Source: Triglochin maritima
Taxonomy: Eukaryota; Streptophyta; Magnoliopsida; Alismatales; Juncaginaceae
DNA length: 64,000 nucleotides
Assembly: GCA_963682175.1 (NCBI GenBank)
Contig: OY821793.1
Coordinates: 26,867,493 to 26,931,492, forward strand
Reading direction: 5' to 3'
Under the pieces are notes generated by a model that ran no database searches, was not told the DNA's origin, and was given only the letters and a program-made list of their open reading frames with translations. The number at the start of each line of letters is the position of its first letter. Positions within the stretch are counted from its first letter, which is position 1. Shown piece after piece: positions 27,002-37,608 of this stretch. Made by a program: the position numbers and the translations under genes.

Positions 27002-27021
27002 ATCGGGGGATTGTCCCCGAT
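27002..27021. promoter_or_regulatory. ATCGGGG/CCCCGAT hairpin in U3
   Basis: Seven-base arms ATCGGGG (27002-27008) and CCCCGAT (27015-27021) flank a 6-nt loop, preceded by TAGTCCCAC. It lies 17 bp upstream of the TATA box and is identical in the second element. A TCCCACATCGG-like motif occurs in many plant LTRs, to my recollection; a role as promoter element is inference. Confidence 0.5.
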
Positions 27022-27037
27022 TAGCTTTTTCCATGCT

Positions 27038-27045
27038 TATAAATA
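27038..27045 (+). promoter_or_regulatory. LTR TATA box
   Basis: TATAAATA lies in CCATGCTTATAAATAGAAC, a good match to a plant core promoter. Transcription would begin roughly 30 bp downstream, marking the U3/R boundary. The same box is at 47196-47203 in the second element. Confidence 0.7.
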
Positions 27046-27166
27046 GAACTCTTCACCTTCCATTGTAATTACCCATTGCTTGGTGGCATTCTCTCTACTA
27101 AGGAGTGAGCCTTGAAGCAAAAACTCAAGGTGGAGAAGGATGCTACCTTCAATGTGAGTCATTGTT

Positions 27167-27172
27167 AATAAA
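27167..27172 (+). terminator. Candidate LTR poly(A) signal AATAAA
   Basis: AATAAA sits about 130 bp downstream of the TATA box in TTGTTAATAAAAGTTTATT, which suits the end of the R region. The T-rich DNA that follows is consistent with polyadenylation. It is also present at 47325-47330 in the second element. Confidence 0.5.
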
Positions 27173-27602
27173 AGTTTATTTGTTTCTTTTAATCTTGTTT
27201 TGTTATGTTGTTTGTTTTGTGTGGGTTGTTTTACTTTGTTTAATTTCTTGTTTAGTAATTTTAGTATCTTAGTTAAATGTTTTCTTTACTTAGTCTAATC
27301 AGTAGTGTAATGAGTAGTGAGTAGTTCCATCCCCATTTGGGGGGTGGAGAAATATGTGATATAATTATGTAGTGTATTAAGTGTGTGTTATTTTTATCCA
27401 TTGAGATTTATATGATTTCCATAACCATCTAATGGGTCTCCACTCTTATCTTTGATATGCTAATGCTCTTGAATGAAGCTTAGCTTATGCTTTGATTAGT
27501 GGACCTATTTTATGGGGAATGATAAGGTTAGGATATGGATGAAGTTAATGTTGGAAACACAATTTGTAGTGTATGTACTCTTGTTGCCTTTTCCTTAGCT
27601 AA

Positions 27603-27770
27603 TGTCTTGTATGTTTTAATGATGTAGTCATCTTAATTCATGTGGAGGCATAGTAGGGTCTAGTCTTTATACATGAGGTCATTTAGTTTCATTCCAATTA
27701 TTGTCTTGTATGTTTTAATGATGTAGTCTTATCTTAATTCATGTTGAGGCAAAGTTGGATGTAGTTTTAT
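27603..27770 (+). repeat. Degenerate ~99-bp direct repeat inside the LTR
   Basis: TGTCTTGTATGTTTTAATG occurs at 27603 and again at 27702. Both are followed by GATGTAGTC, a TCTTAATTCATG segment, GAGGCA and a diverging tail. Both LTR copies of the second element contain it, so the duplication predates the insertions. Confidence 0.85.
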
Positions 27771-28052
27771 GATTTCATGCACTACATGTTGTGAGGAGCT
27801 TAATGAACACACACACACTTCTTTATGATTCACATTATTTCTCTACCCCCTTTGGGGTTTAGTTTTTATTGCTTATCTTTCATTTCCATTTGCATTGAAG
27901 TGTAGTTTAGTGTAACCAATCCTTTTCTCCTTTCTTTACCCCTTGCCTTCGCACGAACCAAGTGTCGACACACCTCCCAGTGGACGACCCGTATTTGCCA
28001 CCGCTTCAACGCGGCCGTGCACTTGCGGTTAAAAATATAAAACGATCAATCA

Positions 28053-28057
28053 GGCAA
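28053..28057 (+). repeat. Target-site duplication GGCAA, right
   Basis: GGCAA follows the CAATCA end of the solo LTR, matching the left copy at 26505-26509. Satellite sequence resumes immediately with CACCCATGG, in register. Confidence 0.95.
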
Positions 28058-31000
28058 CACCCATGGACGTCCAAACGCGTTTTGGAAGCGAATCGGGTAG
28101 GCAACAACCGTGGGAACCCAAGCATGGGCACGAGCAACGTCCCAAAGAACGTTCCCCACGAGAAACCCCCATTCCCTTCCGGACGCCTTCGGAAGTGCAC
28201 GGGAAGGCAACAACCTTGGGCAACCGAGCACGTCGAAGAGCAACGTCCACAGGCACCTTGGTCTTTGCCCACGAGCAACCCCCATTTTACCTACAAGTGC
28301 GCTTTCATTTCCAAACGTGTTTTTGAAGCGAATGTCGCAGGCCACTGCCGCGAGCACACACTAGGCCCTAGCGTGGTGTTGACATGCCAACTATGACAAC
28401 ACTAGGCTAGTGTCCATCGCCCGACCGCCAGATCACTCCTAGATGGGTGCGCCTCGTAGATAACGCGGATGGATATGTGGGGTCCTAAGTTCCATAAGCC
28501 GTGGTTGGGCCGCCTAAAGACCACTTAGAAACTAGGTGTGGGGCTGTCCACATGCCACGCGTGGAGCTGGCCAAAGGCCACTCCGTCGCCACCCTGCAGG
28601 CCTACACCAAATCGGCTGCGCCTCGAGCATCCGACCTCCAAATCGAGCGTTCTAACTTGCATTACGTAGACAATGCATCCCTCTATCTGCCCCTCAAATT
28701 TCAGAGGAAACTCCCAAGTATTCGGGGTCGCGCCTCCTCCAAGAAGACGTAGCTCCCTACCATCCACGCCCCCACATCATCAGCATTCTTCATCACATCG
28801 CGCCTCGCCCTACATACGTCTAAATCGGGCATTCTATGGGGAGTTACCCATCCCCTCCTCCTCACTACGTGCTCGGGTGCCCAAATATAGACTAAGCCTC
28901 ACCTAAGGTCCACTCAGGCCATTGCTTGGGACAAACGATGCGGCAGCTTCCACTTTGCCCGCGGGCAACACCCATGGACTTCCAAACGCGTTTTGGAAGC
29001 GAATGGGGTAGGCAACAAACGTGGGAACCCAAGCATGGGCACGAGCAGCGTCCCAAAGAACTTTCCCCACGAGAAACCCCCATTCCCTTCCGGACGCGTT
29101 CGGAAGTACACGGGAAGGCAACAACCTTGGGCAACCGAGCATGTCGAAGAGCAACGTCCACAGGCACCTTGGTCTTTGCCCACGAGCAACCCCCATTTCA
29201 CCTACAAGTGCGCTTTCACTTCCAAACGTGTTTTGGAAGCGAATGTCGTAGGCTACTGCCACGAGCACACACTAGGCCTTTGCGTGGCGCTGACATGCCA
29301 ACTATGACAACACTAGGCTAGTGTCCATCGCCCGACCGCCAAATCACTCCGAGGTGGGTGTGCCTCGTAGATAACGTGGATGGATATGTGGGGTCCTAAG
29401 TTCCATAAACCGTGGTTGGGCCGCCTAAAGACCACTTAGAAACTAGGTGTGGGGCTGACCACATGCCACGCGTGGAGCTGGCCAAAGGCCACTCCGTCGC
29501 CACCCTGCAGGCCAACACCAAATCGGCTGCGCCTCGAGTATCCGACCTCCAAATCAAGAGTTCTAACTTGCATCACGTAGACAATTCATCCCTCTATCTG
29601 CCCCTAAAATTTCAGAGCAAACGCCCAAGTATTACGGGTCGCGCCTCCTCCAAGAAGACGTAGCTCCCTACCAGCCACGCCCCACATCATCAACATTCTT
29701 CATCTCATCGCGCTTCACCCTACATACATCTAAATCGGGCATTCTAAGAGGAGTTACCCATCCACTCCTCCTCACTACGTGCTCGGGGGCCCAAATATAG
29801 ACTAAGCCTCACCTAAGCTCCACTCAGGCCATTGCTTGGGACAAACGATGCGGCAGCTTCCACTTTGCCCGCGGGCAACACCCATGGACGTCCAAACGCG
29901 TTTTGGAAGCGAATGGGGTAGGCAACAACCGTGGGAACCCAAGCATGGGCACGAGCAACGTCCCAAAGAACGTTCCCCACGAGAAACCCCCATTCCCTTC
30001 CGGACGCCTTCGGAAGTGCACGGGAAGGCAACAACCTTGGGCAACCGAGCACGTCGAAGAGCAACGTCCACAGGCACCTTGGTCTTTGCCCATGAGCAAC
30101 CCCCATTTTACCTACAAGTGCGCTTTCATTTCCAAACGTGTTTTGGAAGCGAATGTCGCAGGACACTGCCGCGAGCACACACTAGGCCCTAGCGTGGCGC
30201 TGACATGCACACTATGACAACACTAGGCTAGTGTCCATCGCCCGACCGCCAGATCACTCCTAGATGGGTGCGCCTCTTAGATAACGTGGATGGATATGTG
30301 GGGTCCTAAGTTCCATAAACCGTGGTTGGGCCGCCTAAAGACCACTTAGAAACTAGGTGTGGGGCTGACCACATGCCACGCGTGGAGCTGGCCAAAGGCC
30401 ACTCCGTCGCCACCCTGCAGGCCAACACCAAATCGGCTGCACCTCGAGCATCCGACCTCCAAATCGAGTGTTCTAACTTGCATTACGTAGACAATTCATC
30501 CCTCTATCTGCCCCTAACATTTCATAGCAAACGCCCAAGTATTCCCGGTCGCGCCTCCTCCAAGAAGACGTAGCTCCCTACCAGCCACGTCCCCACATCA
30601 TCAGCATTCTTCATTTCATCGCGCCTCGCCCTACATACATCTAAATCGGGCATTCTAAGAGGAGTTACCCATCCACTCCTCCTCACTACGTGCTCGGGGG
30701 CCCAAATATAGACTAAGCCTCACCTAAGCTCCACTCAGGCCATTGCTTGGGACAAACAATACGGCAACTTCCACTTTGCCCGCGGGCAACACCCATGGAC
30801 TTCCAAACGCGTTTTGGAAGCGAATGGGGTAGGCAACAAACGTGGGAACCCAAGCATGGGCACGAGCAACGTCCCAAAGAACTTTCCCTACGAGAAACCC
30901 CCATTCCCTTCCGGACGCGTTCAGAAGTGCACGGGAAGGCAACAACCTTGGGCAACCGAGCATGTCAAAGAGCAACGTCCACAGGCACCTTGGTCTTTGC
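28058..31000 (+). repeat. Satellite block IV, right of the solo LTR
   Basis: The rest of the split monomer is followed by copies at 28501, 29412 and 30322. From 28501 to about 29175 the sequence is almost identical to 18777-19450, sharing rare variants such as GGGCTGTCCAC, CAGGCCTACACC, GACAATGCATCC, CTACCATCCACG and TCTATGGGGAG. The 29412 copy shares AATCAAGAGTTC with 26042. A single C is missing near 29682. Confidence 0.88.
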
Positions 31001-34000
31001 CCACGAGCAACCTCCATTTCACCTACAAGTGCGCTTTCACTGCCAAACGTGTTTTGGAAGCGAATGCCGCAGGCCACAGCCGCGAGCACACACTAGGCCC
31101 TAGCGTGGCGCTGACATGCCAACTATGACAACACTAGGCTAGTGTCCATCGCCCGACCGCCAAATCACTCCGAGATGAATGCACCTCGTAGATAACGCGG
31201 ATGGATATGTGGGGTCCTAAGTTCCATAAACCGTGGTTGGGCCGCCTAAAGACCACTTAGAAACTAGGTGTGGGGCTGGCCACATGCCATGCGTGGAGCT
31301 GGCCCAAGGCCACTCCGTCGCCACCCTGCAGGCCAACACCACATCGGCTGCGCCTCGAGCATCCGACATCCAAATCGAGCGTTCTAACTTGCATTACGTA
31401 GACAATTCATCCCTCTATCTGACCCTAAAATTTCAGAGCAAACGCCCAAGTATTCGGGGTCGCTCCTCCTCCAAGAAGACGTAGCTCCCTACCAGCCACG
31501 CCCCCACATCATCAGCATTCTTCATCTCATCGCGCCTCGCCCTACATACATCTAAATCGGGCATTCTAAGAGGAGTTACCCATCCACTCCTCCTCACTAT
31601 GTGCTTGGGTGCCCAAATATAGACTAAGGCTCACCTAAGGTCCACTCAGGCCATTGCTTGGCACAAACGATGCGGCAGCTTCCACTTTGCCCGCGGGCAA
31701 CACCCATGGACTTCCAAACGCGTTTTGGAAGCGAATGGGGTAGGCAACAACCGTGGGAACCCAAGCATGGGCACGAGCAACGTCCCAAAGAACTTTCCCC
31801 ACTAGAAACCCCCATTCCCTTCCGGACGCGTTCGGAAGTGCACGGGAAGGCAACAACCTTGGGTAACCGAGGACGTCGAAGAGCAACGTCCACAGGCACC
31901 TTGGTCTTTGCCCACGAGCAACCTCCATTTCACCTACAAGTGCGCTTTCACTGCCAAACGTGTTTTGGAAGCGAATGCCGCAGGCCACTGCCGCGAGCAC
32001 ACACTAGGCCCTAGCGTGGCGCTGACATGCCAACTATGACAACACTAGGCTAGTGTCCATCGCCCGACCGCCAAATCACTCCGAGATGAATGCACCTCGT
32101 AGATAACGCGGATGGATATGTGGGGTCCTAAGTTCCATAAACCGTGGTTGGGCCGCCTAAAGACCACTTAGAAACTAGGTGTGGGGCTGGCCACATGCCA
32201 TGCGTGGAGCTGGCCCAAGGCCACTCCGTCGCCACCCTGCAGGCCAACACCACATCGGCTGCACCTCGAGCATCCGACCTCCAAATCGAGCGTTCTAACT
32301 TGCATTACGTAGACAATTCATCCCTCTATCTGACCCTAAAATTTCCGATTAAACGCCCAAGTATTCAGGGTCGCGCCTCCTCCAAGAAGACGTAGCTCCC
32401 TACCAGCCACGCCCCCACATCATCAGCATTCTTCATCTCATCGCGCCTCGCCCTACATACATCTAAATCGGGCATTCTAAGAGGAGTTACCCATCCACTC
32501 CTCCTCACTATGTGCTTGGGTGCCCAAATATAGACTAAGGCTCACCTAAGGTCCACTCAGGCCATTGCTTAGCACAAACGATGCGGCAGCTTCCACTTTG
32601 CCCGCGGGCAACACCCATGGACTTCCAAACGCGTTTTGGAAGCGAATGGGGTAGGCAACAACCGTGGGAACCCAAGCATGGGCACGAGCAACGTCCCAAA
32701 GAACTTTCCCCACGAGAAACCCCCATTCCCTTCCGGACGCGTTCGGAAGTGCACGGGAAGGCAACAACCTTGGGCAACCGAGCACGTCGAAGAGCAACGT
32801 CCACAGGCACCTTGGTCTTTGCCCACGAGCAACCTCCATTTCACCTACAAGTGCGCTTTCACTGCCAAACGTGTTTTGGAAGCGAATGCCGCAGGCCACT
32901 GCCGGGAGCACACACTAGGCCCTAGCGTGGCGCTGACATGCCAACTATGACAACACTAGGCTAGTGTCCATCGCCCGACCGCCAAATCACTCCGACATGG
33001 GTGTGCCTCGTAGATAACGCGGATGGATATGTGGGGTCCTAAGTTCCATAAACCGTGGTTGGGCCGCCTAAAGACCACTTAGAAACTAGGTGTGGGGCTG
33101 GCCACATGCCACGCGTGGAGCTGGCCCAAGGCCACTCCGTCGCCACCCTGCAGGCCAACACCAAATCGGCTGCGCCTCGAGCATCCGACCTCCAAATCGA
33201 GCGTTCTAACTTGCATTACGTAGACAATTCATCCCTCTATCTGACCCTAAAATTTCAGAGCAAACTCCCAAGTATTCAGGGTCGCGCCTCCTCCAAGAAG
33301 ACGTAGCTCCCTACCAGCCACGCCCCCACATCATCAGCATTCTTCATCTCATCGCGCCTCGCCCTACATACATCTAAATCGGGCATTCTAATAGGAGTTA
33401 CCCATCCACTCCTCCTCACTATGTGCTTGGGTGCCCAAATATAGACTAAGGCTCACCTAAGGTCCACTCAGGCCATTGCTTAGCACAAACGATGCGGCAG
33501 CTTCCACTTTGCCCGCGGGCAACACCCATGGACTTCCAAACGCGTTTTGGAAGCGAATGGGGTAGGCAACAACCGTGGGAACCCAAGCATGGGCACGAGC
33601 AACGTCCCAAAGAACTTTCCCCACGAGAAACCCCCATTCCCTTCCGGACGCGTTCGGAAGTGCACGGGAAGGCAACAACCTTGGGCAACCGAGCACTTCG
33701 AAGAGCAACGTCCACAGGCACCTTGGTCTTTGCCCACGAGCAACCTCCATTTCACCTACAAGTGCGCTTTCACTGCCAAACGTGTTTTGGAAGCGAATGC
33801 CGCAGGCCACTGCCGCGAGCACACACTAGGCCCTTGCGTGGCGCTGACATGCCAACTATGACAACACTAGGCTAGTGTCCATCGCCCGACCGCCAAATCA
33901 CTCCGAGATGAATGCACCTCGTAGATAACGCGGATGGATATGTGGGGTCCAAAGTTCCATAAACCGAGGTTGGGCCGCCTAAAGACCACTTAGAAACTAG

Positions 34001-35290
34001 GTGTGGGGCTGGCCACATGCCACGCGTGGAGCTGGCCCAAGGCCACTCCGTCGCCACCCTGCAGGCCAACACCAAATCGGCTGCGCCTCGAGCATCCGAC
34101 CTCCAAATCGAGCGTTCTAACTTGCATTACGTAGACAATTCATCCCTCTATCTGACCCTACAATTTCAGAGCCAACGCCCAAGTATTCAGGGTCGCGCCT
34201 CCTCCAAGAAGACGTAGCTCCCTACCAGCCACGCCCCCACATCATCAGCATTCTTCATCTCATCGCGCCTCGCCCTACATACATCTAAATCGGGCATTCT
34301 AAGAGGAGTTACCCATCCACTCCTCCTCACTATGTGCTTGGGTTCCCAAATAAAGACTAAGGCTCACCTAAGGTCCACTCAGGCCATTGCTTGGCACAAA
34401 CGATGCGGCAGCTTCCACTTTGCCCGCGGGCAACACCCATGGACTTCCAAACGCGTTTTGGAAGCGAATGGGGTAGGCAACAACCGTGGGAACCCAAGCA
34501 TGGGCACGAGCAATGTCCCAAAGAACTTTCCCCACGAGAAACCCGCATTCCCTTCCGGACGTGTTCGGAAGTGCACGGGAAGGCAACAACCTTGGGCAAC
34601 CGAGCACGTCGAAGAGCAACGTCCACAGGCACCTTGGTCTTTGCCCACGAGCAACCTCCATTTCACCTACAAGTGCGCTTTCACTGCCAAATGTGTTTTG
34701 GAAGCGAATGCCGCAGGCCACTGCCGCGAGCACGCACTAGGCCCTAGCGTGGCGCTGACATGCCAACTATGACAACACTAGGCTAGTGTCCATCGCCCGA
34801 CCGCCAATTCACTCCGAGATGGCTGCACCTCGTAGATAACGCGGATGGATATGTGGGGTCCTAAGTTCCATAAACCGTGGTTGGGCCGCCTAAAGACCAC
34901 TTAGAAACTAGGTGTGGGGCTGGCCACATGCCATGCGTGGAGCTGGCCCAAGGCCACTCCGTCGCCACCCTGCAGGCCAACACCAAATCGGCTGCGCCTC
35001 AAGCATCCGACCTCCAAATCGAGCGTTCTAACTTGCATTACGTAGACAATTCATCCCTCTATCTGCCCCTAAAATTTCAGAGGAAACGCCTAAGTATTCG
35101 GGGTCGCTCCTCCTCCAAGAAGACGTAGCTCCCTACCAGCCACGCCCCCACATCATCACCATTCTTCATCTCATCGCGCCTCGCCCTACATACATCTAAA
35201 TCGGGCATTCTAAGAGGAGTTACCCATCCACTCCTCCTCACTATGTGCTTGGGTGCCCAAATATAGACTAAGGCTCACCTAAGGTCCACT
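31000..35290 (+). repeat. Satellite block V, transition to the TGCCAAACG class
   Basis: Copies are anchored at 31233, 32144, 33055, 33966 and 34877. From about 31036 to the window end the head of subrepeat C reads CACTGCCAAACG instead of CACTTCCAAACG, which weakens that dyad. From about 31660 GCTTGGGAC becomes GCTTGGCAC (GCTTAGCAC at 32570 and 33481). The copies at 31233 and 32144 share GAGATGAATGCACC and CACCACATCGG, marking a recent pair; GAGATGAATGCACC recurs near 33907. Confidence 0.88.
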
Positions 35291-36697
35291 CAGGCCATTG
35301 CTTGGCACAAACGATGCGGCAGCTTCCACATTGCCCGCGGGCAACACCCATGGACTTCCAAACGCGTTTTGGAAGCGAATGGGGTAGGCAACAACCGTGG
35401 GAACCCAAGCATGGGCACGAGCAACGTCCCAAAGAACTTTCCCCACGAGAAACCCCCATTCCCTTCCGGACGCGTTCGGAAGTGCACGGGAAGGCAACAA
35501 CCTTGGGCAACCGAGCACGTCGAAGAGCAACGTCCACAGGCACCTTGGTCTTTGCCCACGAGCAACCTCCATTTCACCTACAAGTGTGCTTTCACTGCCA
35601 AACGTGTTTTGGAAGCGAATGCCGCAGGCCACTGCCGCGAGCACACACTAGGCCCTAGCGTGGCGCTGACATGCCAACTTTGACAACACTAGGCTAGTGT
35701 CCATCGCCCGACCGCCAAATCACTCCGAGATGGGTGCACCTCGTAGATAACGCGGATGGATATGTGGGGACCTAAGTTCCATAAACCGTGGTTGGGCCGC
35801 CTAAAGACCACTTAGAAATTAGGTGTGGGGCTGGCCACATGCCACGCGTGGAGCTGGCCAAAGGTCACTCCGTCGCCGCCCTGCAGGCCAACACCAAATC
35901 GGCTGCGCCTCGAGCATCCGACCTCCAAATCGAGCGTTCTAACTTGCATTACGTCGACAATTCATCCCTCTATCTGCCCCTAAAATTTAGAGCAAACGCC
36001 CAAGAATTCGGGGTCACGCCTCCTCCAAGAAGACGTAGCTCCCTACCAGCCACGCCCCCACATCATCAGCATTCTTCATCTCACCGCGCCTCGCCCTACA
36101 TACATCTAAATCGGGCATTCTAAGAGGAGTTACCCATCCACTCCTCCTCACTATGTGCTTGGGTGCCCAAATATAGACTAAGGCTCACCTAAGGTGCACT
36201 CAGGCCATTGCTTGGCACAAACGATGCGGCAGCTTCCACTTTGCCCGCGGGCAACACCCATGGACTTCCAAACGCGTTTTGGAAGCGAATGGGGTAGGCA
36301 ACAACCGTGGGAACCCAAGCATGGGCACGAGCAACGTCCCAAAGAACTTTCCCCACGAGAAACCCCCATTCCCTTCCGGACGCGTTCGGAAGTGCACGGG
36401 AAGGCAACAACCTTGGGCAACCGAGCACGTCGAAGAGCAACGTCCACAGGCACCTTGGTCTTTGCCCACGAGCAACCTCCATTTCACCTACAAGTGCGCT
36501 TTCACTGCCAAACGTGTTTTGGAAGCGAATGCCGCAGGCCACTGCCGGGAGCACACACTAGGCCCTAGCGTGGCGCTGACATGCCAACTATGACAACACT
36601 AGGCTAGTGTCCATCGCCCGACCGCCAAATCACTCCGACATGGGTGTGCCTCGTAGATAACGCGGATGGATATGTGGGGTCCTAAGTTCCATAAACC

Positions 36698-37608
36698 GTG
36701 GTTGGGCCGCCTAAAGACCACTTAGAAATTAGGTGTGGGGCTGGCCACATGCCACGCGTGGAGCTGGCCAAAGGTCACTCCGTCGCCACCCTGCAGGCCA
36801 ACACCAAATCGGCTGCGCCTCGAGCATCCGACCTCCAAATCGAGCGTTCTAACTTGCATTACGTAGACAATTCATCCCTCTATCTGCCCCTAAAATTTTA
36901 GAGCAAACGCCCAAGAATTCGGGGTCACGCCTCCTCCAAGAAGACGTAGCTCCCTACCAGCCACGCCCCCACATCATCAGCATTCTTCATCTCATCGCGC
37001 CTCGCCCTACATACATCTAAATCGGGCATTCTAAGAGGAGTTACCCATCCACTCCTCCTCACTATGTGCTTGGGTGCCCAAATATAGACTAAGGCTCACC
37101 TAAGGTGCACTCAGGCCATTGCTTGGCACAAACGATGCGGCAGCTTCCACTTTGCCCGCGGGCAACACCCATGGACTTCCAAACGCGTTTTGGAAGCGAA
37201 TGGGGTAGGCAACAACCGTGGGAACCCAAGCATGGGCACGAGCAACGTCCCAAAGAACTTTCCCCACGAGAAACCCCCATTCCCTTCCGGACGCGTTCGG
37301 AAGTGCACGGGAAGGCAACAACCTTGGGCAACCGAGCACGTCGAAGAGCAACGTCCACAGGCACCTTGGTCTTTGCCCACGAGCAACCTCCATTTCACCT
37401 ACAAGTGCGCTTTCACTGCCAAACGTGTTTTGGAAGCGAATGCCGCAGGCCACTGCCGGGAGCACACACTAGGCCCTAGCGTGGCGCTGACATGCCAACT
37501 ATGACAACACTAGGCTAGTGTCCATCGCCCGACCGCCAAATCACTCCGACATGGGTGTGCCTCGTAGATAACGCGGATGGATATGTGGGGTCCTAAGTTC
37601 CATAAACC
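36698..37608 (+). repeat. Representative 911-bp monomer with internal landmarks
   Basis: This copy shows the monomer layout. The left half is simple sequence with a CCACGCGTGG palindrome (36752-36761) and the 42-bp segment absent from the short subfamily (36788-36829). An EcoRI site specific to this block lies at 36915-36920. Further right are a perfect 14-bp palindrome TTGCCCGCGGGCAA (37152-37165) and three related subrepeat heads: A at 37176, B at 37284 and C at 37416. Each head is a short dyad around AACGCGTT, GACGCGTT or AACGTGTT, flanked by TTCC and GGAAG. The right end has CTAGGCCCTAG (37469-37479) and ACACTAGGCTAGTGT (37507-37521). No codon-usage or start-site signal supports a gene. 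Choosing this phase as the monomer start is a convention. Confidence 0.93.
37176..37436 (+). repeat. Internal degenerate subrepeats A, B and C of the monomer
   Basis: Subrepeat A (from 37176) begins with CTTCCAAA, a 5-nt spacer and TTTGGAAG. B (from 37284) begins with CTTCCGGACGCGTTCGGAAG. C (from 37416) begins with a decayed form of the A dyad. A and B also share downstream text in the same order: GGCAACAACC, then a TGGG-AACC segment, GAGCAACGTCC, CCCACGAG and AACCCCCATT or its close variant. Spacing is 108 bp (A to B) and 132 bp (B to C). The same spacing appears in the first copy (583, 691, 823) and in the copy at 61648 (62126, 62234, 62366). The right part of the monomer therefore arose by ancient internal duplication of a roughly 110-130 bp block. 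The arrangement recurs in every monomer I checked. Confidence 0.85.

Larger units (their letters stand above)
26510..28052 (+). mobile_element. Solo LTR of a Ty3/gypsy-like retrotransposon (1543 bp)
   Basis: This AT-rich insertion starts TGATTGACATC and ends CGATCAATCA, giving TG...CA ends with a 6-bp inverted repeat TGATTG/CAATCA, and has a 5-bp TSD. Removing it with one TSD restores exact monomer spacing (26042+911+1543+5 = 28501). It aligns end to end with the 5' LTR of the element at 46668. No internal domain, primer-binding site or polypurine tract is present, so it is a solo LTR left by LTR-LTR recombination. Visible parts are tandem palindromes, a TATA box, a poly(A) signal, and a terminal GC-rich segment. 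A 102-codon open frame at 26665-26973 lies in the U3 part and is probably fortuitous. Family placement rests on the sibling element's primer site. Confidence 0.95.

Noticed and set aside
36888..36900. Telomere-like CCCTAAA within the monomer
   Set aside because: There is one isolated unit per monomer (CCCCTAAAATTT) with no tandem repetition, which is expected by chance and common descent.
37284..37310. CENP-B box in the TTCGGAAGTGCACGGG stretch
   Set aside because: It has TTCG and CGGG, but the spacing is one base too long and the central A is absent, so it does not fit the canonical box.
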